Positions 10,507-19,817 of a stretch of 64,000 bases of DNA are shown here, piece after piece; the first letter of the stretch is position 1; the number at the start of each line of letters is the position of its first letter. A model generated the notes under the pieces. That model was not told where the DNA came from, ran no database searches, and was given only the letters and a program-made list of their open reading frames with translations. Source of the stretch: Maribacter sp. 1_MG-2023 (lineage in GTDB: Bacteria > Bacteroidota > Bacteroidia > Flavobacteriales > Flavobacteriaceae); contig NZ_JAUOPN010000008.1 of the NCBI RefSeq assembly GCF_030547005.1, forward strand, positions 62,001 to 126,000, written 5' to 3'. The position numbers were made by a program, and so were the translations under genes.

Positions 10507-11214
10507 ATGCAATTATTTTACAATCCTGATATTAAAGATACTGACACTACTTTCACTTTCGATAGCAATGAAAGCAAGCATATAGTTAAGGTTTTAAGAA
10601 AGAAAAACGGTGATGAATTATGGATTACCAATGGCAACGGTTACTTATTTGAGGCTAAAATAAGTAACGACAATATTAAAAAATGCGAGGTTGAGCTTAT
10701 ATCCTCCAAAAAATCGCATCCAAAATCTCATTGGTTACATATAGCAGTAGCACCAACAAAAATGAATGATCGTTTTGAGTGGTTTTTAGAAAAAGCTACT
10801 GAAATAGGGGTAGATGAAATAACACCTATAATATGTGAAAGATCAGAACGTAAAGTATTAAAACTTGAGCGTATGCAACGCGTGCTAGAGTCTGCCATGA
10901 AGCAATCGCTACAAACATATTTACCAAAATTAAATGAACCTATTAATATCTCTGAGTTTTTAGAGAAACCTGTATCTGAACTTCAATTTATTGCGCATTG
11001 TGAAGACACAGAGCGCCATGAACTAAAAAGAAGAGTTGCGGCAGATAAAGATGTAACCATATTAATTGGTCCTGAAGGTGATTTTTCTCCGGAAGAAATT
11101 AAAAATGCCATGCAAAAAGGCTATGCCCCTGTTGCTATGGGCAAAACAAGATTAAGAACAGAAACAGCGGCAATTGTTGCCTGCACTATTATTGCGTCGA
11201 TAAATAACGGATAA
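10507..11214 (+). CDS. rsmE: 16S rRNA (uracil(1498)-N(3))-methyltransferase
   Basis: A 235-residue SPOUT-class methyltransferase that methylates N3 of U1498 in 16S rRNA. The N-terminal PUA-like part (FDSNESKHIVKVLRKKNGDE) precedes the knotted domain. WFLEKATEIGVDEITPI and the SAM-binding LIGPEGDFSPEEI near residue 180 are typical, as is the ending LGKTRLRTETAAIVA (here MGKTRLRTETAAIVA). It lies 17 bases after tsaD, an arrangement I recognise from other Flavobacteriaceae. Confidence 0.95.
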   Translation: MQLFYNPDIKDTDTTFTFDSNESKHIVKVLRKKNGDELWITNGNGYLFEAKISNDNIKKCEVELISSKKSHPKSHWLHIAVAPTKMNDRFEWFLEKATEIGVDEITPIICERSERKVLKLERMQRVLESAMKQSLQTYLPKLNEPINISEFLEKPVSELQFIAHCEDTERHELKRRVAADKDVTILIGPEGDFSPEEIKNAMQKGYAPVAMGKTRLRTETAAIVACTIIASINNG

Positions 11215-11253
11215 TTGAATCGCTAAAAAGCACAGTTTCAATTTATCACAACC

Positions 11254-11261
11254 TATTTTTG
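11254..11261 (+). promoter_or_regulatory. Possible -7 promoter element for the DUF4159 gene
   Basis: TATTTTTG matches TAnnTTTG and ends 11 bases before the ATG at 11273. No convincing -33 TTG sits at the expected spacing, so this may be a weak or chance match in AT-rich DNA. Confidence 0.4.
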
Positions 11262-11272
11262 TAGATTTGAAT

Positions 11273-11923
11273 ATGAGAAAAACCATTCTTGCCTTTAAGT
11301 TTTTCATATTGTTTTTTGGCTGGTCTATAAACGCCCAAGAAATAGCCATTTTAAAATATCAAGGTGGTGGCGACTGGTATGCCAACCCAACAGCATTACC
11401 AAATTTAGTTAAATTCTGCAATAATAATATTGACACAACTTTAAAAAATAAGCCAGAAACTGTAGAAGTTGGTAGCAGCGCTATTTTTCAATATCCCTTC
11501 TTACATATGACAGGGCATGGCAACGTGGTATTTTCTGATGAAGACCTAGAAAACTTAAGAACCTATCTTTTATCTGGTGGCTTTTTACATATTGATGACA
11601 ATTATGGCATGAAGCCCTATATCACCAGAGAATTAAAAAGGCTTTTTCCTAATACAGAATTAGAAGAACTAGGTGCTGAACATCAGATATTCAAAAACAC
11701 CTATAGTTTTCCAAAAGGGTTGCCAAAAATTCATGAACACGATGGGCAGCGCCCAAAAGCATTTGCCATATCACACAACAATAGAATAGTCTTACTATTT
11801 ACCTCAGAATCAGATTTAGGTGATGGCTGGGAAGACCCTACCGTACATAACGACACAGCAGAGGTTAGAGAAAAAGCACTACAAATGGGTGCAAATATTA
11901 TAACTTACGTTTTTAAAAATTAA
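11273..11923 (+). CDS. DUF4159 domain-containing exported protein
   Basis: A 216-residue protein with a signal peptide (MRKTILAFKFF...WSINAQ, cleavage after about residue 20). The body matches DUF4159 as I know it: AILKYQGGGDWYANPTALPN near the start, MTGHGNVVFSDEDLENLRTY, and GGFLHIDDNYG in the middle. The fold resembles a glutamine-amidotransferase or ThuA-like domain, and the biochemical role is unknown. The ATG at 11273 is chosen over an in-frame TTG at 11267. It lies between rsmE and an AI-2E permease, only 3 bases before the latter; this linkage is common in Flavobacteriia but does not reveal its role. Confidence 0.85.
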   Translation: MRKTILAFKFFILFFGWSINAQEIAILKYQGGGDWYANPTALPNLVKFCNNNIDTTLKNKPETVEVGSSAIFQYPFLHMTGHGNVVFSDEDLENLRTYLLSGGFLHIDDNYGMKPYITRELKRLFPNTELEELGAEHQIFKNTYSFPKGLPKIHEHDGQRPKAFAISHNNRIVLLFTSESDLGDGWEDPTVHNDTAEVREKALQMGANIITYVFKN

Positions 11924-11926
11924 TCA

Positions 11927-13027
11927 ATGAACTCAAAAACCATCTCAAAAGGTATATTAAGAGCTATAGGCGTTTTGGTCGGCATAGCACTTTTACTCTA
12001 TTTTTTATACACCATACAATCTGTTATAGCCTATTTAGCAATTGCAGCGGTCACCGCATTAATTGGTAGTCCTTTAGTTCGTTTTTTTAGATTACGGCTT
12101 AAATTACCAAATATACTTGCTGTAATTATCACCATGCTTTTTATGGTGGGTCTATTAGTTAGTGTAATAGCGTTATTTATTCCTTTATTATCAGAGCAAG
12201 GTAAAAATTTGTCGCTTCTTGATATCAATGAGTTACAGAAAAGCTTAAATACGTTATATCATCAAATTACTAATCATTTAGGGCTCTCTTCTCATTTAGT
12301 TGAAAACGTCATTGATGATGCAGGTTTAGAAAAAAATATTTTACAAGGTCTAGATATTGGCTTTATACCTAACTTTTTAAATTCGTTTTTAAATGTTTTA
12401 AGCACGGCTAGCATTGGTTTGTTTTCCGTCCTTTTTATATCTTTTTTCTTTTTAAAGGATAGTAAATTGTTCGAGCATGGTTTATTGATATTTATACCAG
12501 TAGACAAAAAGAAAGGCACCACAAATTCAATTGGCAAAATCAATGGACTATTATCAAGATACTTTGTTGGTCTTCTACTTCAAATATTCATTCTATTCGT
12601 CATTTACACTATAGTTTTACTGATAGTAGGTATTGAAAATGCTGTAGTGATAGCATTTCTCTGCGCCTTATTCAACATTATACCATATATAGGACCCATC
12701 ATTGGTGGTGTAATTATGTTGACACTGACTATGACCAGTAACTTAGGCTCTGATTTTAGCGAAGTAATTTTACCAAAAACAGGATATGTATTTATAGGTT
12801 TATTAATTGGTCAACTGGTAGACAACTTTTTCTCTCAACCTTTTATATTTTCAAATAGTGTAAAATCTCATCCCTTAGAAATTTTCTTAGTGATTATTAT
12901 TGCTGGATTGTTATTTGGTACCGTAGGTATGATTGTTGCTGTACCTGGGTATACCGCTATTAAGGTTATTCTGAAGGAGTTTCTATCTGACAATCAAATT
13001 GTGAAATCTTTGACCCATAATCTCTAG
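11927..13027 (+). CDS. AI-2E family transporter (PerM-like permease)
   Basis: A 366-residue polytopic membrane protein of the AI-2 exporter/PerM superfamily. It has hydrophobic segments near residues 12-70 (two or three helices), a soluble central stretch (about 85-140), and five or so further helices including the conserved FNIIPYIGPIIGG (about residues 245-257) and GTVGMIVAVPGYT near the C-terminus. Family members export small molecules or act as ion antiporters; the substrate here cannot be told. The ATG lies 3 bases after the DUF4159 stop, so the two are translated from one message. Confidence 0.88.
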   Translation: MNSKTISKGILRAIGVLVGIALLLYFLYTIQSVIAYLAIAAVTALIGSPLVRFFRLRLKLPNILAVIITMLFMVGLLVSVIALFIPLLSEQGKNLSLLDINELQKSLNTLYHQITNHLGLSSHLVENVIDDAGLEKNILQGLDIGFIPNFLNSFLNVLSTASIGLFSVLFISFFFLKDSKLFEHGLLIFIPVDKKKGTTNSIGKINGLLSRYFVGLLLQIFILFVIYTIVLLIVGIENAVVIAFLCALFNIIPYIGPIIGGVIMLTLTMTSNLGSDFSEVILPKTGYVFIGLLIGQLVDNFFSQPFIFSNSVKSHPLEIFLVIIIAGLLFGTVGMIVAVPGYTAIKVILKEFLSDNQIVKSLTHNL

Positions 13028-13033
13028 GCATTC

Positions 13034-14224
13034 GTGAATTCTAAAATATTAGCAAGTGATGTACAAGAGTTTATCAATGAAAATTTAAACACTGATATTC
13101 ATAAAATCCTTTTATCTAAATCAAAATTTCCCGAGGTTTCTTCGAGAGAACTAGTTGAGCAAATAGAATCGAAATTAAAAGCAAAATCAAAATTACCTAC
13201 TTGGTTTGCAACAGATCACATATACTACCCCAACAAATTAAATCTTTCGCAAACATCTTCAGAGACCACGGCAGACTACAAATCTACCTTAGTTAACGGC
13301 AATACAATCGTTGATCTAACCGCTGGATTCGGTGTTGATTCTCTTGCTTTTAGTAAAAAAATGAACCATGTTATTCATTTGGATAAAAATGAGGAGTTAT
13401 CAAAAATTGCACATCATAATTTTAAACAACTCAATGCTGTCAATATAGAATGTATTGCAGTTGACGGATTAGAATTCCTTAGAAAGACCAATAGCCCTTT
13501 TGATTGGATATACATTGACCCTTCAAGAAGAGATAAGGATAACAAAAAAGTCTATTACTTATCTGACTGCGAACCAAATGTTGTTAGCAACATCAACCTT
13601 TTACTATCAAAGACATCAAACCTACTAATTAAAACCGGACCATTATTAGACCTTAAAAGTGGATTAAAAGAATTGTTGCATGTAAAAGAAATACATATTG
13701 TAGCAATTAATAATGAAGTAAAAGAAATTCTTTGGTCAATAGAGAAAGGCTATAAAGATGAACCATTGATAAAAACAGTTAATGTTAAGGCGTATACTAC
13801 ACAAAAATTTTATTTTCAATTAAGTGATGAAGAAAACGCACTTATATTATATTCAGGTCCACTTACCTATATATATGAACCAAATGCATCAATTTTAAAA
13901 TCTGGAGCTTTTAAAGTTTTAGCACAACATTACAAATTATTTAAAATACACCCAAATTCACATCTTTACACCTCTAAAGAATTAATACCATTTCCGGGGC
14001 GCATATTTAAAGTTCAAAATATCTATGATTATTCTAATAAAATATTTAAAAAATCAGGTATTTCAAAAGCTAACATTACTACCAGAAATTTCCCAGATTC
14101 CGTTGAAAAAATCAGAAAAAAACTAAGTATTAAAGATGGAGGCAAAAACTATCTTTTTTGTACTACAGATTTAAACGAAAAGTTGATTATTATCTCTAGT
14201 TTTCAAATTTTCTACGACCAATAA
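13034..14224 (+). CDS. Class I SAM-dependent methyltransferase with THUMP-like C-terminal domain
   Basis: A 396-residue protein of the PG_1098/THUMP-like family. The SAM-binding motif I is DLTAGFGVD (residues 94-102), followed by the acidic HLDKN strand end and the catalytic-type DPSRRD at 162-167, as in RNA methyltransferases. The C-terminal third (ending near KDGGKNYLFCTTDL) fits the THUMP-like RNA-binding domain. The role is probably methylation of an RNA base, target unknown. The start is GTG at 13034; no ATG lies nearby in frame. It is the last gene of a run that begins at tsaD. Confidence 0.82.
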   Translation: MNSKILASDVQEFINENLNTDIHKILLSKSKFPEVSSRELVEQIESKLKAKSKLPTWFATDHIYYPNKLNLSQTSSETTADYKSTLVNGNTIVDLTAGFGVDSLAFSKKMNHVIHLDKNEELSKIAHHNFKQLNAVNIECIAVDGLEFLRKTNSPFDWIYIDPSRRDKDNKKVYYLSDCEPNVVSNINLLLSKTSNLLIKTGPLLDLKSGLKELLHVKEIHIVAINNEVKEILWSIEKGYKDEPLIKTVNVKAYTTQKFYFQLSDEENALILYSGPLTYIYEPNASILKSGAFKVLAQHYKLFKIHPNSHLYTSKELIPFPGRIFKVQNIYDYSNKIFKKSGISKANITTRNFPDSVEKIRKKLSIKDGGKNYLFCTTDLNEKLIIISSFQIFYDQ

Positions 14225-14599
14225 TAGACGCTTAAATTGAGAATTCCATAATTTAAAAATCAGATAACTACAACGATATAGATTACCATTTAACGTAATT
14301 TTTCTCTACATAACACCGTAAAAATGTTAAAATTTTAACGTGTTAAATTCCTAATTAAGCAAGAGCTATATTACTGATATCCCAATAATTACACCTATTA
14401 ATACAGATTATTACAATAACAATAGTCGAAAATGATATTATCATGCTCGTAAAAAACTATTAATGAAATATCGGTAATTGAAGGAAAAGTGCTATTATTA
14501 TACCAGATTTTGATTTTTTTAACATTTAGACACTGCAACTAATAATATTAAAAAATCAATTTCTACACATTTAATTTAAACTAACAAACAACAACGATT
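14225..14599 (+). other. 375-base non-coding leader region upstream of susC
   Basis: No plausible open frame on either strand. The region is very AT-rich and holds the palindromes listed separately (14326-14346), two copies of TTTAACGT-like sequence, and poly-A/T stretches. I could not find a full TAnnTTTG promoter, nor a convincing terminator for the methyltransferase gene. The length suggests a regulated promoter for the SusC/SusD pair. Confidence 0.6.
14326..14346. repeat. Overlapping palindromes, possible operator
   Basis: GTTAAAATTTTAAC (14326-14339) is a perfect 14-base palindrome. It overlaps TTAAC-GT-GTTAA (14335-14346). Both lie about 255 bases before the susC ATG and could bind a dimeric regulator; AT-only palindromes also arise easily in such DNA. 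Confidence 0.4.
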
Positions 14600-17500
14600 A
14601 TGAATCAAAAACGTGATTACACGTTGATGAAATCCCAAAAAAGGTCTTCCTTTATTAAGACTGGAGTTTTATCAATGCTTGTTTGCTTAAGTGCCCAATT
14701 GGCCCAGGCAAATGAAAACACAAGTACTTCAAACGAAGTTGAAGTAAAAACACTTCAATCTACCATTACAGGAACCGTTCTTGATGACACTGGCCAACCA
14801 CTACCTGGTGCTAATGTCGTAGAGAAAGGTACTACTAATGGTACACAAACAGATTTCGATGGTAACTATAGCTTAAATGTATCTGATGGTGCTACATTAG
14901 TATTTAGCTATATAGGATTTAAAAGCACACAAATTGCCGTAAACGGTCAATCAAGCGTTAACGCAACTTTAGCTGAAGATGCCGCGGCTCTCGATGAAGT
15001 TATTGTATTAGGGTATTCTACCCAAACAAGAGGTGATTTAACTGGTTCAGTAGCCTCTGTAGATGTATCTGAAGCAACAAAAGCACCAGTTGTAAATGCT
15101 GCTTCAGCATTACAAGGTCGTGTAAGTGGTGTTACTGTAGTACAAAATGCAACACCAGGTAGCCCTCCAAAAATAAACATTCGTGGTTTTGGTACTAGTA
15201 ACAACACCAACCCACTGTTTATTATAGATGGTCTACAAACAGATGACCCATTTGTTTTGAATAGTATTAACCCGAACGACATTGATCAAATGAACGTTTT
15301 AAAAGATGGTGCTGCAGCTATATATGGTGCAAGGGCATCTAACGGGGTAGTAATTATCACAACTAAAGGTGGCGGTTACAATATGGATAAACCTGTTGTA
15401 TCAATTGACACATATACAGGTGTTTCTACTTTAGCTAACACGCCAGAGTTTTTAAACGCACAACAATTAGGAGATGTGTTATTTCAAAGTTCTGCTAACG
15501 ACGGTACAGCTTTTGATCATCCACAATATGGTAATGGATCATCTGCTGTTGTTCCTTCTGCTTTAAACGGTTACACAAGAGTAGTTTCTTATGACCCTAT
15601 TACTAGAGGTCCTGCTTCTGCAACTGTTAACCCTAATGGCACAGATTGGATTGATGCAATTACTAGAACTGCTATTATACAAAGTATTGCATTCTCAGTA
15701 GCAAATGGTGAAGAAAACAGTAAATACAGTCTTTCTGCCAACTACTTGAATAACCCCGGTAACCTTTTAGAAACAGATTATAAAATCGGACAAATTCGTT
15801 TAAACTCTGAATTTAAAATTGGAGATAAAGTACGTATTGGAGAACACTTTAGTACAGCTTATTCAAATTCTAAAGGTGGCGGCGGTGCTCAATACGAAGA
15901 AGCAGTAAGAAGTAGCCCGTTAATTCCTTTATACGATGATGCAGGAAGATTTGCTGGTACTGGAGCACAAGGAACAGGTAACTCTAGAAGTCCTTTGGCT
16001 AATTTAATTAGACAAAGTGATAACTTTAATAAGACGGTAAGAATTTTGGGAGATGTATATATGTCTGCCGAAATTTTAAACAACCTTACCTTCAAAACAA
16101 CTTTTGGTGGAACCATAAACTCATTCAACACACGTAGTTTTTTAAAATTAGATCCTGAGCATAGTGAGCCTTTAGGAACAAATGCACTTACTGAAACAAA
16201 TCAAGATGGTTATTCTTGGACATTTACGAATACGTTGAATTATAAAAAAACGTTCAATAATAGTAAAATTGATGCTTTAGCAGGTATTGAATCAGTAAAA
16301 GATGGTATAAAAGGAAAAACAGTTAGCCGTACCGGTTTCTTATTCGAAACTCCAGATTTTTACTTATTAAATAACGGTAGTGGTGTTCCATTCGTAAATA
16401 ACGCATTCGACGCTACAACATCACTTTATTCTTTATTTGGTTCAGCTACGTATTCTTATGGTGACAAATATTTTGTTACTGGGACCTTACGTAATGATAC
16501 CTCTTCTCGTTTTACAGGAGATAATAAAAGTGCTACATTCCCTTCACTTAGTGCAGGTTGGGTAGTAAGTAAAGAAGATTTTATTTCTTCTGACGGAGCT
16601 TTAAGCTGGTTTAAGTTAAAGGGTTCATGGGGGCAATTAGGTAACCAGTCGTTGCCTGCTAGTAACCCTACTATAAATATTTCATCCTTAAACGAAGCTC
16701 AAGCCAATTACGCTCTTGATGGTAACTCAATAACTACAGGTGCTATATTATCCTCAGTTGGTAACCCAAATTTAAAATGGGAAACTAGTGAGGCTATCAA
16801 CGCTGGTATTGAATTAGGTTTTTTCAATGATAAATTAAATTTAGATTTTGAATGGTTTAACATCAAAACAAAAGATTTAATTACACAAGATAACAGCTTA
16901 ATAAGTACTACAGCTATTGATGCTAGTGCGCCTTACGTTAATGCAGGTAATGTTACAAACACAGGTTTTGACATTAACCTTCGTTATAAAGACGAAACTA
17001 CTGCTGGATTAAAATATGGTTTTGACATTAACTTCTCTCACTACAAAAATGAAGTAACTGATTGGATTAGTGAGTTCCAAACTGGTAATGATGGTTTCCG
17101 TGGTGGTGCTGTATCTAGAACACAGGTTGGTCAGCCTATTTCTTCTTTCTTTGGTAGAGAAGTAATCGGTTTTACTGATGAAGGTAGATTCGAATACAGA
17201 GATGTAAACGGTGACACAGTAATTGACGATGATGACAGAACCTTTATTGGCTCTCCTCACCCAGATTTCACTTATGGTGCAAACTTTAACATAGGATACC
17301 AGTCTTTTGATTTGTCTTTATTCTTACAAGGTTCTCAAGGAAATGACATTTACAATTACCAAAAGATATTTACCGATTTTCCAACTTTTGTTAACGGTAA
17401 CAGAAGTGTAAGAGTATTAGATTCTTGGACACCAACAAACACTAACGCAACATTGCCTGCTTTAAGCAACTCAATTCAGAATAGTGAAACACAACCAAAC

Positions 17501-17767
17501 TCTTACTTCGTAGAAGATGGTTCTTACTTACGTCTTAAAAACATTCAATTAGGTTATGCTTTTTCTGATAAGGTAACTGATAGAATCGGATTAGACTCTT
17601 TTAGAGTTTATCTTCAAGGGACAAATTTACTTACTATTACAGGATATGAAGGTTTTGATCCAGAAATCATTTCTTCAGTAACTGGTAATAACTTAACATT
17701 AGGTGTAGACAGCCAGGTTGTTCCTCAATCTAGAATATTTACACTTGGATTTAATTTAAAATTGTAA
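14600..17767 (+). CDS. SusC/RagA-like TonB-dependent outer-membrane transporter
   Basis: A 1055-residue SusC-family receptor. It has a signal peptide (within residues 10-37, ending LAQANE), a carboxypeptidase-regulatory-like domain at about 54-125 (ITGTVLDDTGQPLPGANV, DFDGNYSLNV), and a plug domain with DEVIVLGYSTQ (132-142) and NIRGFGTSNNTNPLFIIDG. A 22-strand barrel follows, ending SRIFTLGFNLKL. The paired SusD lid lies 4 bases downstream. Together they import a polymer or oligomer using TonB energy. Residue 10 is an alternative ATG start. No glycoside hydrolase, protease or regulator lies beside it, so the substrate cannot be inferred. Confidence 0.95.
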   Translation: MNQKRDYTLMKSQKRSSFIKTGVLSMLVCLSAQLAQANENTSTSNEVEVKTLQSTITGTVLDDTGQPLPGANVVEKGTTNGTQTDFDGNYSLNVSDGATLVFSYIGFKSTQIAVNGQSSVNATLAEDAAALDEVIVLGYSTQTRGDLTGSVASVDVSEATKAPVVNAASALQGRVSGVTVVQNATPGSPPKINIRGFGTSNNTNPLFIIDGLQTDDPFVLNSINPNDIDQMNVLKDGAAAIYGARASNGVVIITTKGGGYNMDKPVVSIDTYTGVSTLANTPEFLNAQQLGDVLFQSSANDGTAFDHPQYGNGSSAVVPSALNGYTRVVSYDPITRGPASATVNPNGTDWIDAITRTAIIQSIAFSVANGEENSKYSLSANYLNNPGNLLETDYKIGQIRLNSEFKIGDKVRIGEHFSTAYSNSKGGGGAQYEEAVRSSPLIPLYDDAGRFAGTGAQGTGNSRSPLANLIRQSDNFNKTVRILGDVYMSAEILNNLTFKTTFGGTINSFNTRSFLKLDPEHSEPLGTNALTETNQDGYSWTFTNTLNYKKTFNNSKIDALAGIESVKDGIKGKTVSRTGFLFETPDFYLLNNGSGVPFVNNAFDATTSLYSLFGSATYSYGDKYFVTGTLRNDTSSRFTGDNKSATFPSLSAGWVVSKEDFISSDGALSWFKLKGSWGQLGNQSLPASNPTINISSLNEAQANYALDGNSITTGAILSSVGNPNLKWETSEAINAGIELGFFNDKLNLDFEWFNIKTKDLITQDNSLISTTAIDASAPYVNAGNVTNTGFDINLRYKDETTAGLKYGFDINFSHYKNEVTDWISEFQTGNDGFRGGAVSRTQVGQPISSFFGREVIGFTDEGRFEYRDVNGDTVIDDDDRTFIGSPHPDFTYGANFNIGYQSFDLSLFLQGSQGNDIYNYQKIFTDFPTFVNGNRSVRVLDSWTPTNTNATLPALSNSIQNSETQPNSYFVEDGSYLRLKNIQLGYAFSDKVTDRIGLDSFRVYLQGTNLLTITGYEGFDPEIISSVTGNNLTLGVDSQVVPQSRIFTLGFNLKL

Positions 17768-17771
17768 AAAA

Positions 17772-19460
17772 ATGAAAAAGAATTTAATTTATTTACTCAT
17801 ATTATTTGTTGCTATAAGTGCATGTAGCGATGATTTTACAGAGCAACCCGCTGTAGGGGCTCTTAGTGATGCCGCTGTACAAAATGAAGCAGGTGTAGAA
17901 TTATTACTAGTAGGCGCATATTCAACTTTAGACGGAATACGTAACAACTTATCTGGTAACGGATTTGCTGCAAGTGGAGACAACTGGTGGTTCGATGTTA
18001 TGGCAGATGATGCCCATAAAGGAAGTACTGATGGTGATCAAGCTGACCTATTTGAAATGGAAATTTACAACTGGACAACTGGTAACCCTTACGTTCTTGG
18101 AAAATGGTCTTCTATTTTTGCAGGTATAAACCGTTCAAATGCAGTTATCGCTTTAATTGCGACTATAGAGGATGCCGACTTAACTGGAAAACTTGCTGAA
18201 GCTCGTTTTTTACGTGGTCATTTCAATTTTGAATTGCAGAGAATTTACGGAAACGTACCTTACATTTCAGAAGAGAATTATGCAAACACAGAATTTAATC
18301 AGCCAAATCCTGGTCCTATCTGGGACCAAATTGAAGCTGATTTACAGTTTGCAATTGACAACCTTCCTGCGTCACAAGCGCAAACAGGTAGACCAAACTC
18401 TTGGGCTGCTAAAGCTTATTTAGGAAAAGTTCACTTACAACAATCTGAATGGGCAGCAGCTTTCGATTTATTCGAAGAAGTAATCAACGATGGTCCTTAT
18501 TCATTAAATCCTGAATTTGTTGCAAATTTTGAAAGCGCTGGAGAAAACAGTTCTGAAGCTATTTTTGCAATTCAATTTACTGCCGATGACGGTCAGTCTT
18601 TGAACGGAAATATTGGAGGGGTATTGAATTTCCCTAATCCAGGACCATTTGGATCTTGTTGTGGTTTTTACCAACCTTCTCAAGATTTAGTTAATGCTTT
18701 TCAAACAGATGGTTCAGGTCTTCCTTTATTGGACACCTTTAATGATACTGATGTTGCTAATGATTACGGTTTAGAAGATGCTGATGCGTTCACACCCCAT
18801 GCAGGTCCTTTAGATCCTAGATTAGATTATACAGTAGGTAGAAGAGGTATTGATTATAACCGTTATGGTACTTTCCCTGGTCATTCTTGGATTCGTGCAA
18901 CTTTCTCTGATATTTCAGGTCCTTATTTACCTGCTAAAAATGTTTACCAATCTGGCGATACCGACAATCAAGGTTCAGGTGCATGGGGACAACAACACGC
19001 AGGTATCAACTATCACATAATACGTTATGCTGATGTTTTATTAATGGGAGCTGAAGCTGCTGCCGAAACTAATGATTTAGCTTCTGCATTAACATGGACA
19101 AACTTAGTTCGTAACAGAGCTAAGAACATGACCTACATTCAAAATGAAGCTGGTGATACTGATGCCGCTAACTATGAGATAGAGCCATATACATCTTTTG
19201 CTAGTCAAGATTTCGCTAGAAAGGCTGTTCGTCATGAGCGTCGTTTAGAGCTTAGTATGGAAGGTCACCGTTTATTCGATTTAAGAAGATGGGGTAATAC
19301 CGAAAGTGTAATGAACGAGTACGTTATAAATGAAAGCCGTACAATACCAAACTATGGTACTAAAGCTAAAACAGTTGAAGCAAAACATGATGTATTGCCT
19401 ATTCCTTTATCTGCTATCGATTTAAGTGGTGGAATTCTAGAGCAAAACCCTGGCTATTAA
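17772..19460 (+). CDS. RagB/SusD-family nutrient-binding lipoprotein
   Basis: A 562-residue surface lipoprotein that caps the SusC barrel. The signal peptide is of lipoprotein type, with C18 in FVAISACSDD, followed by acidic residues that fit the Bacteroidota surface-export signal. SusD features include the TPR-like helices around residues 90-250 (ARFLRGHFNFELQRIYGNVP) and the conserved C-terminal ERRLELSMEGHRLFDLRRWG and LPIPLSAIDLS. It starts 4 bases after susC, with a strong terminator 24 bases past its stop. The bound ligand is unknown. Confidence 0.95.
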   Translation: MKKNLIYLLILFVAISACSDDFTEQPAVGALSDAAVQNEAGVELLLVGAYSTLDGIRNNLSGNGFAASGDNWWFDVMADDAHKGSTDGDQADLFEMEIYNWTTGNPYVLGKWSSIFAGINRSNAVIALIATIEDADLTGKLAEARFLRGHFNFELQRIYGNVPYISEENYANTEFNQPNPGPIWDQIEADLQFAIDNLPASQAQTGRPNSWAAKAYLGKVHLQQSEWAAAFDLFEEVINDGPYSLNPEFVANFESAGENSSEAIFAIQFTADDGQSLNGNIGGVLNFPNPGPFGSCCGFYQPSQDLVNAFQTDGSGLPLLDTFNDTDVANDYGLEDADAFTPHAGPLDPRLDYTVGRRGIDYNRYGTFPGHSWIRATFSDISGPYLPAKNVYQSGDTDNQGSGAWGQQHAGINYHIIRYADVLLMGAEAAAETNDLASALTWTNLVRNRAKNMTYIQNEAGDTDAANYEIEPYTSFASQDFARKAVRHERRLELSMEGHRLFDLRRWGNTESVMNEYVINESRTIPNYGTKAKTVEAKHDVLPIPLSAIDLSGGILEQNPGY

Positions 19461-19484
19461 TAATTAGTTATGAAATTTGTAATA

Positions 19485-19518
19485 AGCAGGACATCAAATT
19501 GATGTCCTGCTTTTTTTT
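19485..19518 (+). terminator. Strong intrinsic terminator after susD
   Basis: Perfect 11-bp stem AGCAGGACATC (19485-19495) and GATGTCCTGCT (19501-19511), loop AAATT, followed by a run of T to 19518. This closes the susCD operon, so the following gene needs its own promoter. Confidence 0.93.
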
Positions 19519-19817
19519 GAACAAAACTCAAATAAGCAGAAACTCAATTTCTATAGTAGTCAAATAACTCTATATTAAATTATAACCGCACATAATACTA
19601 GCTAAACTGAAACATTTTTATAAAAAATAAACAAGTTAAATCTTTAAGTAAGAACACAGCTACCTGTGATATTCAGTACAAAAACACTATTTTGGTACTG
19701 TAAAACTGTAGATGACCATCTGCAAACCAAAGATATTTTATCACATTATTTTCTTTACAATAAACACTCTATATATTGAATACTTCTTCACGATTAAATA
19801 GCACTAAATTCACAACT
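19519..19817 (+). other. Non-coding stretch between the susD terminator and the FG-GAP lipoprotein gene
   Basis: About 300 bases with no credible gene. The only features I see are a short inverted repeat AGATG-AC-CATCT at 19710-19721 and scattered AT-rich runs. No complete TAnnTTTG on the plus strand was found. The downstream gene probably starts its message here. Confidence 0.5.

Noticed and set aside
19710..19735. AGATG-AC-CATCT inverted repeat and a minus-strand TATCTTTG in the spacer before the FG-GAP gene
   Set aside because: Arms of only 5 bases, and no leftward gene follows the promoter-like sequence; likely chance.
19776..19817. TTG start upstream of the FG-GAP lipoprotein (also TTG starts at 11267, 46157 and 54861 for other genes)
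   Set aside because: In each case a nearby in-frame ATG gives a better signal peptide or the usual family N-terminus.
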